From Oscillospiraceae bacterium (GTDB taxonomy: Bacteria > Bacillota > Clostridia > Oscillospirales > Ruminococcaceae), in contig JAIEDJ010000013.1 of the NCBI GenBank assembly GCA_029068025.1, forward strand, positions 1 through 15,740: DNA of 15,740 bases. Direction: 5' to 3'. The position numbers were made by a program, and so were the translations under genes. Below the pieces are notes generated by a model. That model had not been told where the DNA came from. It saw only the letters and a list, made by a program, of their open reading frames with translations, and made no database searches. Shown here in pieces: positions 5,542 to 13,145 of this stretch (the first letter of the stretch is position 1; each line of letters opens with the position of its first letter).

Positions 5542-8091
5542 ATGTTGAAGTCTACCCCCGAGACCGCTATCCTGAACAGCGGTAATCCTGCTTTTACCAT
5601 GAAATACAAGCCCGACTTTCCCATCAGATTTTTCTGCGGACAAAATCCGTTCTCCGGGGGTGACTCCGTATTGCTTGGGGATATTATTCATCCCGACGAC
5701 TACCAGCCCTTCTGCGAGGTAGTCGGGGAGGTCATAAGCAAGCAGCGCGGCAGCGTGAAAAGTCACGCGCGTCTTAAGTGCGGCGAAAAATATCTGTGGT
5801 ATTACATAAGCGCGTCGCCCGTTATGCGCGAGGACGGTTCTTTACAGGAATTCTGCGGAATGATGTTTGATGTTACCGAATATCTTGACTGCGAGGGCGA
5901 CGATCTTGTTATGCGCCGTTTCCGCAACAAGGCGGAAGCATCTATGAAATCAGCCGAGACAGCCCCCCGCCTGCTTGATATTCTCGGGCATGATTATCTT
6001 GAACGTATCCAGCAGCCGTTTTCCATGATAAAAGGGCTGTATTCCGCTATCGTTGATGCCGAGGGCAAAATGATCACGCCCGCGTTCGGTCAGGATAAAA
6101 AGATAAATCTCAACAAAATGAGCTATCAGCGCAAAAAGAGCATACGCATAAGACATAAGACTGTCGGATCATGGATAATCGCGGGAGAATCCATCGATGA
6201 TATAAACCAATCCGCGCCGCTGCTCGAGACCATGGTGCAGACTGTCTCCGAGATCGCCAACTCCTATATAGTTATCAGCGAGGAAATGGAGAATTCCCAG
6301 AACGCCAACAAGCTTCTCGGTCAGAACTTCGAGGATCAGATACTTGTGAACAATCTGTATTCTCTTATTCTCAAAAGCAAGGACACAAGCTCCTCATTCA
6401 GCAGCATTATCCCGCTTATCAAGGAATATTTCGAGCTGGACGACATACTGTTCTACGCCGATGCTGTAAAGCCCGTCAAGGTATATCATTGGGACGAGGC
6501 GGGAAGCATTACTCCCGTCGTCGTTGATACGCCGAATATTGAGACGGTCAGCCGCGAGCTTGAAAGCAACGCGGTCTACTGCACGGACGAACAAGCGCTG
6601 AAAGGCGTTCCCGGCAAAAACCGCAGCTGTGCGCTGTCCCGTGTTTACGAAAACGGCGCGACAAAGGGCGTACTGCTGTTCGTTTCGCACGAGCCGCGGC
6701 GCGAGTGGTCAAACCGCGACCGCAAGGTCATCAAGAACATCACTCAGATACTTTCAACGGTGATCTACCGTTCGTTTATGGAGAACGAGCTTGCCGCCTC
6801 TCAGGAACATCTTCTGCGGCTTGCCTACTACAATACCACAACGGGTATCCCCAACCGCAGCGCGTTCGAGCGCGATTTCCGCAAGAACATTTCCGAAGGG
6901 CTGCACGGCGCGGTTATTTCCGTGGAAATAGCAAATCTCAAGGAGCTTTCCGAGATATACAACACTCAATACACAGACGAGATAGTCCGCAGTATTGCCG
7001 AATACATCGCGGCTGTTCCCGCGGACTGTGAGAAGATGATCTACCGCTTTTCCAGTGATATCCTCTTTGTGACGCTCATCGGCGCGCCGCGGGAATCCGC
7101 CATGCGCTTTGCGCAGACTATACTGCTGAAATTCCGTTCGCCATGGTTCCTGAACGATAACGAAAATCAACTGGACATCTACGCGGGGATCAGTCTGTTC
7201 CCCGAGAACGCCGACGAGGTGTGCGACTGCGTCCGCGCGTCCACACGCACGCTGCGGCTTGCCAAGGAGCGCAATCTTCATGACGCGGTAAGCTATTCCG
7301 ACGGTCTTGAGGAAAAGCTTGACGACAACAAGCGTATGAGGAGTCTAATCGCCGATTCCGCTGAAAACGATTTCAACGGCTTCTATTTTCTGTATACCCC
7401 CGTTGTGGACGCGAACACGGGAGAGCTTGAATGCTGCGAAGCGCACCTTTTCTGGGGAAACGGAGATATAATCGTTTCCAAGGAGCGCTTTCTGCCGATC
7501 ATAGAAAGGATCTCGCTTTCCACGGAGCTGTATACTTATGTGGTGGAACGCTGCTGTGAATTCTGCGCGTCGGTGCGGGAGATAGGCATTTCGGACTTCC
7601 GGGTGAGCTATTCAATTCCCGCCGATATGCTTACGATAGACAAGGGCGTTGCCATTCTCCAGAAGGCGCTGCTTGAATACTCACTGCCGCCGAACGCCAT
7701 CAGCATATGCGTTTCGGAAAGCGAGGGTACGCTTGGGAGCAGCCCGGCGCTTAAGCAGTTCCACACAACAGGAGTAAACATAATAGCCGACGACCGCGGC
7801 GGAAACTTCTTTACGGCCGCCCCTCTGGAGAATCCCTTTGTAAGTATGATAAAGCTGCGGTGCCGCCGCCTTTCCGACGACCCGATCTCTGCGGCGTTCG
7901 TGCGTTCGTTGATAGAACGCGCCCACTCCAAGGGGCTTAAGGTCTGCGTAAAGGGAGTTGACAATCACGCGGCGCTTGAAAACGCGAGAAGCTTCAACGC
8001 GGATCTGATCCAAGGAATAATCAACGGCCGTCCGCTGCATACCTCGGAATTCTTCAGAAAAATGGTGATGAACCGCGTTCCGAAGATCTGA
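5542..8091 (+). CDS. PAS/PocR-like/GAF/degenerate GGDEF-EAL signalling protein
   Basis: The start is set at ATG 5542 because AAGGAG at 5528-5533 lies 8 nt upstream. A GTG at 5533, in frame, overlaps that site. The protein has 849 residues and no clear membrane segment. Domains in order: PAS/PAC about 30-115; PocR-like sensory segment about 145-220, without the usual cysteines; GAF-like about 265-410; GGDEF about 425-585; EAL about 605-840. The GGDEF signature is RFSSDIL (502-508), so the cyclase site is lost. In EAL, Glu633 and the Asp750-Asp751 pair remain. The motif reads EAHLFW, the metal-site Asn is Tyr690, one Glu is Cys723, and the AEGVE glutamate is Lys804. It therefore probably neither makes nor degrades c-di-GMP, and may bind it or act through protein contacts. 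It is transcribed alone from its own promoter. Confidence 0.82.
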   Translation: MLKSTPETAILNSGNPAFTMKYKPDFPIRFFCGQNPFSGGDSVLLGDIIHPDDYQPFCEVVGEVISKQRGSVKSHARLKCGEKYLWYYISASPVMREDGSLQEFCGMMFDVTEYLDCEGDDLVMRRFRNKAEASMKSAETAPRLLDILGHDYLERIQQPFSMIKGLYSAIVDAEGKMITPAFGQDKKINLNKMSYQRKKSIRIRHKTVGSWIIAGESIDDINQSAPLLETMVQTVSEIANSYIVISEEMENSQNANKLLGQNFEDQILVNNLYSLILKSKDTSSSFSSIIPLIKEYFELDDILFYADAVKPVKVYHWDEAGSITPVVVDTPNIETVSRELESNAVYCTDEQALKGVPGKNRSCALSRVYENGATKGVLLFVSHEPRREWSNRDRKVIKNITQILSTVIYRSFMENELAASQEHLLRLAYYNTTTGIPNRSAFERDFRKNISEGLHGAVISVEIANLKELSEIYNTQYTDEIVRSIAEYIAAVPADCEKMIYRFSSDILFVTLIGAPRESAMRFAQTILLKFRSPWFLNDNENQLDIYAGISLFPENADEVCDCVRASTRTLRLAKERNLHDAVSYSDGLEEKLDDNKRMRSLIADSAENDFNGFYFLYTPVVDANTGELECCEAHLFWGNGDIIVSKERFLPIIERISLSTELYTYVVERCCEFCASVREIGISDFRVSYSIPADMLTIDKGVAILQKALLEYSLPPNAISICVSESEGTLGSSPALKQFHTTGVNIIADDRGGNFFTAAPLENPFVSMIKLRCRRLSDDPISAAFVRSLIERAHSKGLKVCVKGVDNHAALENARSFNADLIQGIINGRPLHTSEFFRKMVMNRVPKI

Positions 8092-8104
8092 TCATCCTAC
8101 CCAA

Positions 8105-8350
8105 GCCAAGATCAACACTATTAAGAGCAATGAATTTCAAAAAGGTCGAAAAAATTTTAACAAACAACAAAAATTTTTTCGATCGGTTCTCAATTGACGG
8201 CTAAGCGGAGCGGAAAATGCAGCGCTAAATTAGAATAACACACCTGATGGAGACCGGCCTTTACACACAATCACAAATGGTGATAGAAGCCTGCGCTGCA
8301 TTTGGAGCGCAGTGTGCCGCCAATTGAGAATTTTGAAATTCTTTTAAATC
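8105..8350 (+). repeat. Structured intergenic repeat, copy 3 (complete, with apical insertion)
   Basis: It starts with GCCAAGATCAAC (8105-8116). The outer stem pairs GAATTTCAAAA at 8132-8142 with TTTTGAAATTC at 8331-8341. The side hairpin pairs TCGAAAAAATTTT at 8146-8158 with AAAATTTTTTCGA at 8170-8182 (13 bp). The central stem pairs TTCTCAATTG at 8187-8196 with CAATTGAGAA at 8321-8330. Inside the loop a further perfect 11-bp stem, 8215-8225 with 8293-8303, carries 67 nt of unrelated sequence. It follows the end of the signalling gene and precedes a terminator and the rodA promoter, so unlike copies 1 and 2 it does not abut a ribosome binding site. Confidence 0.8.
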
Positions 8351-8377
8351 ACCCCCCTCGTCAGCATTATAAAACCA

Positions 8378-8400
8378 GCCAAGATCAACGCTTTAAAGGT
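8378..8400 (+). repeat. Solitary copy of the GCCAAGATCAAC tag
   Basis: GCCAAGATCAAC at 8378-8389 matches the start of repeat copies 2 and 3 exactly. The following CGCTTTAAAGG also resembles their next bases, but the homology then stops. Downstream, 8401-8464 holds a small AGGGC/GCCCT hairpin (8421-8433) and the 16-bp AT palindrome at 8445-8460, with no gene. Confidence 0.6.
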
Positions 8401-8464
8401 TTATTTACAAGCTGAGAGCAAGGGCTTCGCCCTGCCCGTTTTTGAATTTTTTAAAAAATTGTAC

Positions 8465-8503
8465 AAAAAGCCGAAGATGTTAAAAATTTCTTCGGCTTTT
8501 TAT
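8465..8503 (+). terminator. Intrinsic terminator upstream of rodA
   Basis: AAAAAGCCGAAGA (8465-8477) pairs with TCTTCGGCTTTTT (8489-8501). The A-tract, GC stem and T-tract are symmetrical, so it could work in both directions. It closes off the transcript of the GGDEF/EAL gene and repeat copy 3, just ahead of the rodA promoter. Confidence 0.85.
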
Positions 8504-8539
8504 CATATTTGGCGAATTTTATTTTTCGGAGATTTTCTA

Positions 8540-8568
8540 TTGAAATTCGTTGAAAAAAGGTATATAAT
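8540..8568 (+). promoter_or_regulatory. Promoter of rodA and the pseudo-galactokinase
   Basis: TTGAAA (8540-8545) and TATAAT (8563-8568) are 17 nt apart, a near-perfect housekeeping promoter. The leader to the ATG at 8615 is about 40 nt and AT-rich. Confidence 0.85.
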
Positions 8569-8614
8569 AAATATGTATGGAACTTTATATTATTATATCA
8601 TATAGGGAAATAAA

Positions 8615-9772
8615 ATGAAATCAATATTAAACTATCTCGGCGGGTATTTCCGTCATATTGATAAGATCCTCCCGATCCTCTGCATAGGTCTTACGGTGTT
8701 CAGCATTTTTCTTACCAATACCATGACATATGACACGATGGCAAGCGCGATCAAACAGGGCGACGTCAATGTCAAAACACAGATCGCCGCCGGAATTCTG
8801 GGAATAAGCATTGCTTTGATGATCAGCCTTATAAACTATAAGTTTATAGCGAAAATGTGGTTTGTATACGCGCCGATAGCGGTGATACTGCAAATGCTGC
8901 TGTTTATTCCGTCACTGACCATAAAGCGCGATGACGATTCGGCGTGGCTCAATCTCGGCTTCATCACGATCCAGCCGTCTGAGATATTGAAATTCGCGTT
9001 TATCCTCACGATCGCGACGCATATAAACAAGCTCGGCGATAAGCTGAATTCTCCGAAGCATCTTCTGCCGCTGCTTGCTCACGGATTATTTCCCGTAGGA
9101 CTGATCATTATTCAAGGAGACGCGGGCTCGGCGCTGGTATTCCTGTTCATTTTCGTCTGTATGCTGTTTATGGCAGGGATCTCGTGGAAATATCTTGTTG
9201 CGGGAGCGGCGGCTGTTCCTCCGATATTATATGTTGCGTGGAACTTCATAATGAAGGATCATCACCGTCAGCGTTTCCTCATACTTTTTGACAAGGAGAT
9301 GCAGGAAGCCGAACGCCGCGTCAAATTCTATCAGCAGTATAATGGCAGAATGGCTCTCGGCTCCGGTCAGCTCAGAGGGTTGGGCTTTAACGCGGATAAT
9401 TACACATTTATCCCGGAGGGCAGAAACGACTATATTTTCTCGTATATCGGCATGACGTTCGGATTTATCGGCTGCATGATCGTGGTCATCGCACTTGCGG
9501 TACTGTGTTTGAAGCTGCTGTCCGACGCGTCGGGAGCGCAGGATATGCTCGGACGTATGATCTGCGTCGGAGTTTTCGCAATGGTTTTCTTCCATTGCAT
9601 TGTAAATATAGGAATGGTGCTTTGTGTGACGCCTGTCATCGGTATCCCGCTGCCGTTCGTCAGCCAGGGTGGAACGGCAATGCTGATGATGCACGCCTGT
9701 ATCGGACTTGTGCTGTCAGTGACGGCGCACCGGGAAAAAGCAAAGCATATGTTTTACACGGAGAAAGACTGA
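8615..9772 (+). CDS. rodA: RodA/FtsW-type SEDS peptidoglycan polymerase
   Basis: A 385-residue polytopic membrane protein of the SEDS family, which polymerises lipid II into glycan strands with a class B PBP. Signatures: WLNLGFITIQPSEILK (111-126), GDAGSALV (168-175), PEGRNDYIF (267-275) with the catalytic-type Asp272, and GIPLPFVSQGGTAML near 343-357. Length and the first membrane helix at about residue 17 fit RodA or FtsW without extensions. RodA is favoured by the GDAGSALV and IPLPFVS wording but FtsW/SpoVE cannot be excluded. The usual Glu-Glu in the IFxxxxEExG segment is Met-Thr here (residues 280-281). The ribosome binding site is weak (GGGAAA, 8605-8610). No partner PBP, mreB or mreC is adjacent. 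The pseudo-galactokinase follows after 24 nt. Confidence 0.85.
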   Translation: MKSILNYLGGYFRHIDKILPILCIGLTVFSIFLTNTMTYDTMASAIKQGDVNVKTQIAAGILGISIALMISLINYKFIAKMWFVYAPIAVILQMLLFIPSLTIKRDDDSAWLNLGFITIQPSEILKFAFILTIATHINKLGDKLNSPKHLLPLLAHGLFPVGLIIIQGDAGSALVFLFIFVCMLFMAGISWKYLVAGAAAVPPILYVAWNFIMKDHHRQRFLILFDKEMQEAERRVKFYQQYNGRMALGSGQLRGLGFNADNYTFIPEGRNDYIFSYIGMTFGFIGCMIVVIALAVLCLKLLSDASGAQDMLGRMICVGVFAMVFFHCIVNIGMVLCVTPVIGIPLPFVSQGGTAMLMMHACIGLVLSVTAHREKAKHMFYTEKD

Positions 9773-9796
9773 TTATGCAATTGGGAGATTTGACTT

Positions 9797-11047
9797 ATGA
9801 AACCTTTTATTCGTGATCTGAAAGCACTTTGTCCGAATCACTATGAAGCTCAGCTCAGACGTTACAGAACCGCCGAGATCGGCTTTGCCGAGCATTTCGG
9901 AACGCTGCATGAGCACCGCTTTTTTTCCGCGCCCGGCTGCACGGAGATCTGCGGCAGTCAGACCGACCACAACAACGGAAAGGTGTTCGCGGCAAGCGTT
10001 GACGCCGACACTATTGCGGTAGCTCAGCTCTCCGATGACGGCATCATCAGGATCAAGCCCGATGACGCGCCCGAGTTTTCGGCGAATATCAACGAGCTTG
10101 ACATAAGCGATGACGAAAAAGGCACTCCGACCGCGTTCCTCAAGGGACTGATAAAGAGCTTCAAGAAAAACTGCTTTGAGGTCGGCGGATTCTGCGCGTT
10201 CACTTCCTCCGCAGTCTCGGATAAGGCGGAGCTTTCGCGCCGCGCGTCGTTTGAGGTACTTATCGGCGCGGTCATCTGCCATCTGTTCAACGGCGGACAG
10301 ATCCCCCAGATGAAGATCGCCCAGCTCGCGCATAACGCGGACAAGAATTATTATAAAGGTGATCAGCATATCACAAAGCAGGCAGCCTGCGCCGCGGGCG
10401 GCTTTACAATGATCGACTACCGCGATACCGACACACCGATAATCGAGGGGATCCATTGTAATTTTGCCGACTACTCCCACGCATTGTGTATCGTCGACGC
10501 AAAGGACAGAACCGCTGATTTCTCCGAGGAGCGCCTTACTATAGAACGCGAGATGAAGGCTGTAGCGGGATTTTTCGATTGTGATACGCTGCGCTCCATC
10601 GCGCTGCCCGATATAATGCTGAACATAAACGATCTGCGCCGCACATTCGGCGACAGAGCCGTGCTGCGCGCCGTTCATTTCTTCTACGAAAACGAGCGCG
10701 TGGAAAGAATGATCCACGCGCTCAAGAATGAAAATTTCGATGACTTCCTTCACGCCGTCAAGGAAAGCGGAGACTCGTCGTTTAAATATCTCCAGAACGT
10801 CTGTCCCGCCTCCGACGTGAGCAAGCAAAGCCTGTCAATAGCACTGAACGTTGCCGAAAGCACGCTTCACAGGAAAGGCGCGTGCCGTATTCACTCCGAC
10901 GGCTTTTCGGGAACGATACAGGCGTTTGTACCGTTTGAGGATCTGCAGCAGTTCAAGATGAACCTTGAAAAGGTATTCGGCGCGGGCAGCTGTCATGTGC
11001 TTACCGTCCGTTCCGTAGGAGCAACGGAAGTAACGCTTGATAATTGA
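9797..11047 (+). CDS. Galactokinase-like protein lacking catalytic residues (pseudo-enzyme)
   Basis: A 416-residue GHMP-kinase family protein, clearly of the Firmicutes galactokinase type by length and by segments such as ASFEVLIGAVICHLFN and GTIQAFVPF. The active-site motifs are degraded. Motif 1 reads SAPGCTEICGSQTDH (44-58), with the conserved Arg as Cys48 and the Glu/Asn-His pair as Ser54-Gln55; only Asp57 remains. Motif 2, normally GSGLSSSA, reads KAELSRRA (143-150). The catalytic Asp of the MDQ segment is Lys194 (ITKQAACAAGG). The C-terminal GGG reads HSDGF. Phosphorylation of galactose is therefore unlikely, yet the frame is intact. GGGAG (9783-9787), 9 nt upstream, fixes the start. 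It shares the rodA transcript and is convergent with hflX (6 nt apart). No other galactose gene is nearby. Confidence 0.8.
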   Translation: MKPFIRDLKALCPNHYEAQLRRYRTAEIGFAEHFGTLHEHRFFSAPGCTEICGSQTDHNNGKVFAASVDADTIAVAQLSDDGIIRIKPDDAPEFSANINELDISDDEKGTPTAFLKGLIKSFKKNCFEVGGFCAFTSSAVSDKAELSRRASFEVLIGAVICHLFNGGQIPQMKIAQLAHNADKNYYKGDQHITKQAACAAGGFTMIDYRDTDTPIIEGIHCNFADYSHALCIVDAKDRTADFSEERLTIEREMKAVAGFFDCDTLRSIALPDIMLNINDLRRTFGDRAVLRAVHFFYENERVERMIHALKNENFDDFLHAVKESGDSSFKYLQNVCPASDVSKQSLSIALNVAESTLHRKGACRIHSDGFSGTIQAFVPFEDLQQFKMNLEKVFGAGSCHVLTVRSVGATEVTLDN

Positions 11048-11053
11048 CAATCG

Positions 11054-12286
11054 TCAGTCCGTTTCAAACTCGCTCATCTGCTTTATCAGCATGATATCGA
11101 CCAGCGCGTCGGTGAGGATCCCGTTTTCGGTGTATTCTTCGCTGAACACCTTGCCGTTTTCGCGGATCGCCGCCGAAAGCCCCGCCTTATCGTAAGGCAG
11201 CAGCAGCTTCATTCTGCGCGAGGTCTGCGGAAGATCCCGCGCGACAGCCGCCAGAAGATCATCTATCCCTTTGTTCTTAAGGGCGCTGATCTTGACGGTA
11301 TGGTCGTCCGTGCTGATATTTTCGTCGATCTTGTCGCACTTGTTGAGCACGGTAACAACGGGTATCTCGGCTGCGCCAAGCTCCGCGAGAGTTTTCAGAG
11401 TAACATCCGCCTTTTCGGCAAAATCGCTGTCCGATACGTCGCAGACATGGATAATGATATCCGCGCAGGCGGCTTCCTCAAGCGTCGACTTGAACGCCTC
11501 TACAAGGTGGTGCGGCAGCCGGCGTATAAGCCCTACCGTATCGACGAGCAGCAGGCTCCGTCCGTCGGGAAGCTCAATAGCGCGGGCTGTCGGGTCAAGC
11601 GTCGCAAACAGCTTGTCCTCGGCAAGCACGTCCGCTCCCGTCAGGAGGTTAAGCAGCGTGGACTTTCCCGCGTTGGTATAGCCAACGATAGCGCCGACCT
11701 GAACGTTATCCTTCTTTCGGCGTGACCGCGAGTAACCGCGCCGCTCCGTAAGCTCCGCAAGTTCCTCGGAGAGCTTGTCGATCCTGCGGCGAATGTGACG
11801 GCGGTCGGTCTCGAGCTGAGTTTCACCCGGACCGCGCGTTCCGATGCCGCCGCCGAGACGCGAAAGACTTGTTCCCAAGCCCATAAGGCGCGGCAGACGG
11901 TACTTTAACTGTGCAAGCTCCACTTGCAGTTTGCCCTCGCGCGAGACGGCGCGTCCCGCGAAAATATCGAGTATCAGCATAGTTCGGTCGATAACGCGAA
12001 CGTCCGTTTCGTCCTCGATGTTGCGGATCTGAGACGCGGTAAGCTCACAGTCGAATATCAGCAGCGTTGCGCCGAGACTTTGGCACAGCTCCTTGACCTC
12101 GGCGAGCTTGCCTTCCCCGATAACGGTCGCGGAATCGTAAGCCTCACGCTTTTGGATAACACGGGCGATCTCCTCCGCTCCCGCGGTCTGCGCAAGCTCG
12201 GAAAGCTCGTCCATGGAAACGTCGGGATCGTATTCCCCGATATCGGCAGAGACCAGAATTGCTTTTTCAATTTGTTTTTCCTGCAT
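11054..12286 (-). CDS. hflX: GTPase HflX
   Basis: A ribosome-associated GTPase that binds the 50S subunit and helps split or rescue stalled ribosomes under stress. It has 410 residues, typical of the family. The N-terminal HflX domain occupies about 1-170, with the signature GGGIGTRGPGETQLETDRR (145-163). A helical linker leads to the G domain: G1 GYTNAGKST (202-210), the FATLDPT switch (227-233), G3 DTVG (249-252), G4 NKCD (315-318) and G5 SAL (334-336). AAAGGAGAAT is read on the minus strand at 12300-12291, 4 nt before the ATG. It is alone on its strand, with a consensus promoter just upstream. Its 3' end meets the galactokinase-like gene with only 6 nt between stops and no terminator. Confidence 0.95.
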   Translation of the reverse strand: MQEKQIEKAILVSADIGEYDPDVSMDELSELAQTAGAEEIARVIQKREAYDSATVIGEGKLAEVKELCQSLGATLLIFDCELTASQIRNIEDETDVRVIDRTMLILDIFAGRAVSREGKLQVELAQLKYRLPRLMGLGTSLSRLGGGIGTRGPGETQLETDRRHIRRRIDKLSEELAELTERRGYSRSRRKKDNVQVGAIVGYTNAGKSTLLNLLTGADVLAEDKLFATLDPTARAIELPDGRSLLLVDTVGLIRRLPHHLVEAFKSTLEEAACADIIIHVCDVSDSDFAEKADVTLKTLAELGAAEIPVVTVLNKCDKIDENISTDDHTVKISALKNKGIDDLLAAVARDLPQTSRRMKLLLPYDKAGLSAAIRENGKVFSEEYTENGILTDALVDIMLIKQMSEFETD

Positions 12287-12332
12287 AAAAATTCTCCTTT
12301 CACAATAAGGTTGGAGAATGAGTAACCCTTAT

Positions 12333-12361
12333 ATTATAGCAGAATACAAACGATTTGTCAA
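12333..12361 (-). promoter_or_regulatory. Consensus promoter of hflX
   Basis: On the minus strand, TTGACA (12361-12356) and TATAAT (12338-12333) are separated by exactly 17 nt. Both hexamers match the housekeeping consensus fully. The -35 box lies only about 8 nt from the ribosome binding site of the divergent plus-strand gene at 12379. Confidence 0.9.
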
Positions 12362-12378
12362 GTTTTTTAGGAGAAAAT

Positions 12379-12675
12379 ATGTCTTGGTATTTTATTGTTG
12401 ATACTTATATTGACGAACAAGCCGGACGCGGCGAGTATGACGAATACATTCGGCTGGTAAAGCCTATTGTTGAAAAATACGGAGGCAAATATCTTGTGAG
12501 GACCGAAAACATTACAGCATTGAGCGTTAAGCGAACCCCGAACCGCGCTATTGTTATTAAATTCGATTCAAGGGAACAGTTGGACAAATGTTTTTCTTCC
12601 GACGAATATAAAGCCATCATGTCAAAGCGGACAAACAGCGTTGACAGCAGAGCCATTATAGCGGAAGGCTTGTAA
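12379..12675 (+). CDS. DUF1330 family protein
   Basis: A 98-residue protein of the small DUF1330 family, which has a ferredoxin-like (dimeric alpha-beta barrel) fold and no firmly known reaction. Family features: an initial beta strand WYFIVDTYI, then a helix with EYDEYIRLVKPIVEKYGGKYLVR, and a central strand RAIVIKFDS followed by SSDEYKAI. AGGAG (12369-12373), 5 nt before ATG 12379, sets the start; a TTG farther upstream at 12355 is in frame but would put the ribosome binding site inside the gene. It is divergent from hflX, and its upstream region is occupied by the hflX promoter. Its own promoter is not evident. It is the first of three small genes in a row, spaced by about 20 nt. Confidence 0.8.
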   Translation: MSWYFIVDTYIDEQAGRGEYDEYIRLVKPIVEKYGGKYLVRTENITALSVKRTPNRAIVIKFDSREQLDKCFSSDEYKAIMSKRTNSVDSRAIIAEGL

Positions 12676-12696
12676 TGATAAGGCGGTGAACAAGTT

Positions 12697-13125
12697 ATGT
12701 ACGACCGTTACAGCGACACTTCAAAATTTATAACCGACCCGAGCGAATGGGTGCTCGACGGCAACGGATTTGTGTATATTTCCGGCGAGGACGACTATGA
12801 CATCGCGGTGGATTTTGAACGGTGCTTCTGCTCGTTCGAGGAGCTTAAACCGTTTATCGCACTTGTCGTGGAGCATTTAAACGAGCTTGACAACACAGTC
12901 CGGCGGTTTGACAACAAGCAGCACGGATTTTCACCCTTGCGGGAGACGAATGATTATTTGAATTTGATAAGCTTTCCCAAGTCGTGTTTTGTTACGCTCG
13001 AATATGTCTGCACGGACGTTAATTCGCAGTTTGACGTGTTGTTTGAATATAAAAACGAGCGGTTTTATCTTAAGGAATTCGGCTTGTTGAAGGATATTCC
13101 CGAGGACTGGGACGAGGGTGTTTGA
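12697..13125 (+). CDS. Hypothetical protein, acidic, possibly immunity-like
   Basis: I do not recognise a firm family. The 142-residue protein is soluble and acidic, with many Asp, Glu and aromatic residues and no signal peptide or membrane segment. Sequence features are VYISGEDDYDIAVDF near residue 26, a helix ELKPFIALVVEHLNELDNTVRRFDN and a C-terminal beta-rich half ending in LKDIPEDWDE. Small acidic proteins of this style are frequent among immunity proteins of polymorphic toxins, but that is only a resemblance. AAGGCGGTG at 12680-12688 lies 8 nt before the ATG. It follows the DUF1330 gene by 21 nt and precedes another small gene by 20 nt, so the three are likely co-transcribed. Confidence 0.65.
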   Translation: MYDRYSDTSKFITDPSEWVLDGNGFVYISGEDDYDIAVDFERCFCSFEELKPFIALVVEHLNELDNTVRRFDNKQHGFSPLRETNDYLNLISFPKSCFVTLEYVCTDVNSQFDVLFEYKNERFYLKEFGLLKDIPEDWDEGV

Positions 13126-13145
13126 AAGGCGCAGCGAGGTATTAA

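Noticed and set aside
9775..9816. A 13-codon frame beginning ATG-CAA overlapping the start of the galactokinase-like gene, considered as a leader peptide
   Set aside because: No ribosome binding site of its own is placed well and it contains no codon run suggestive of attenuation; chance is sufficient.
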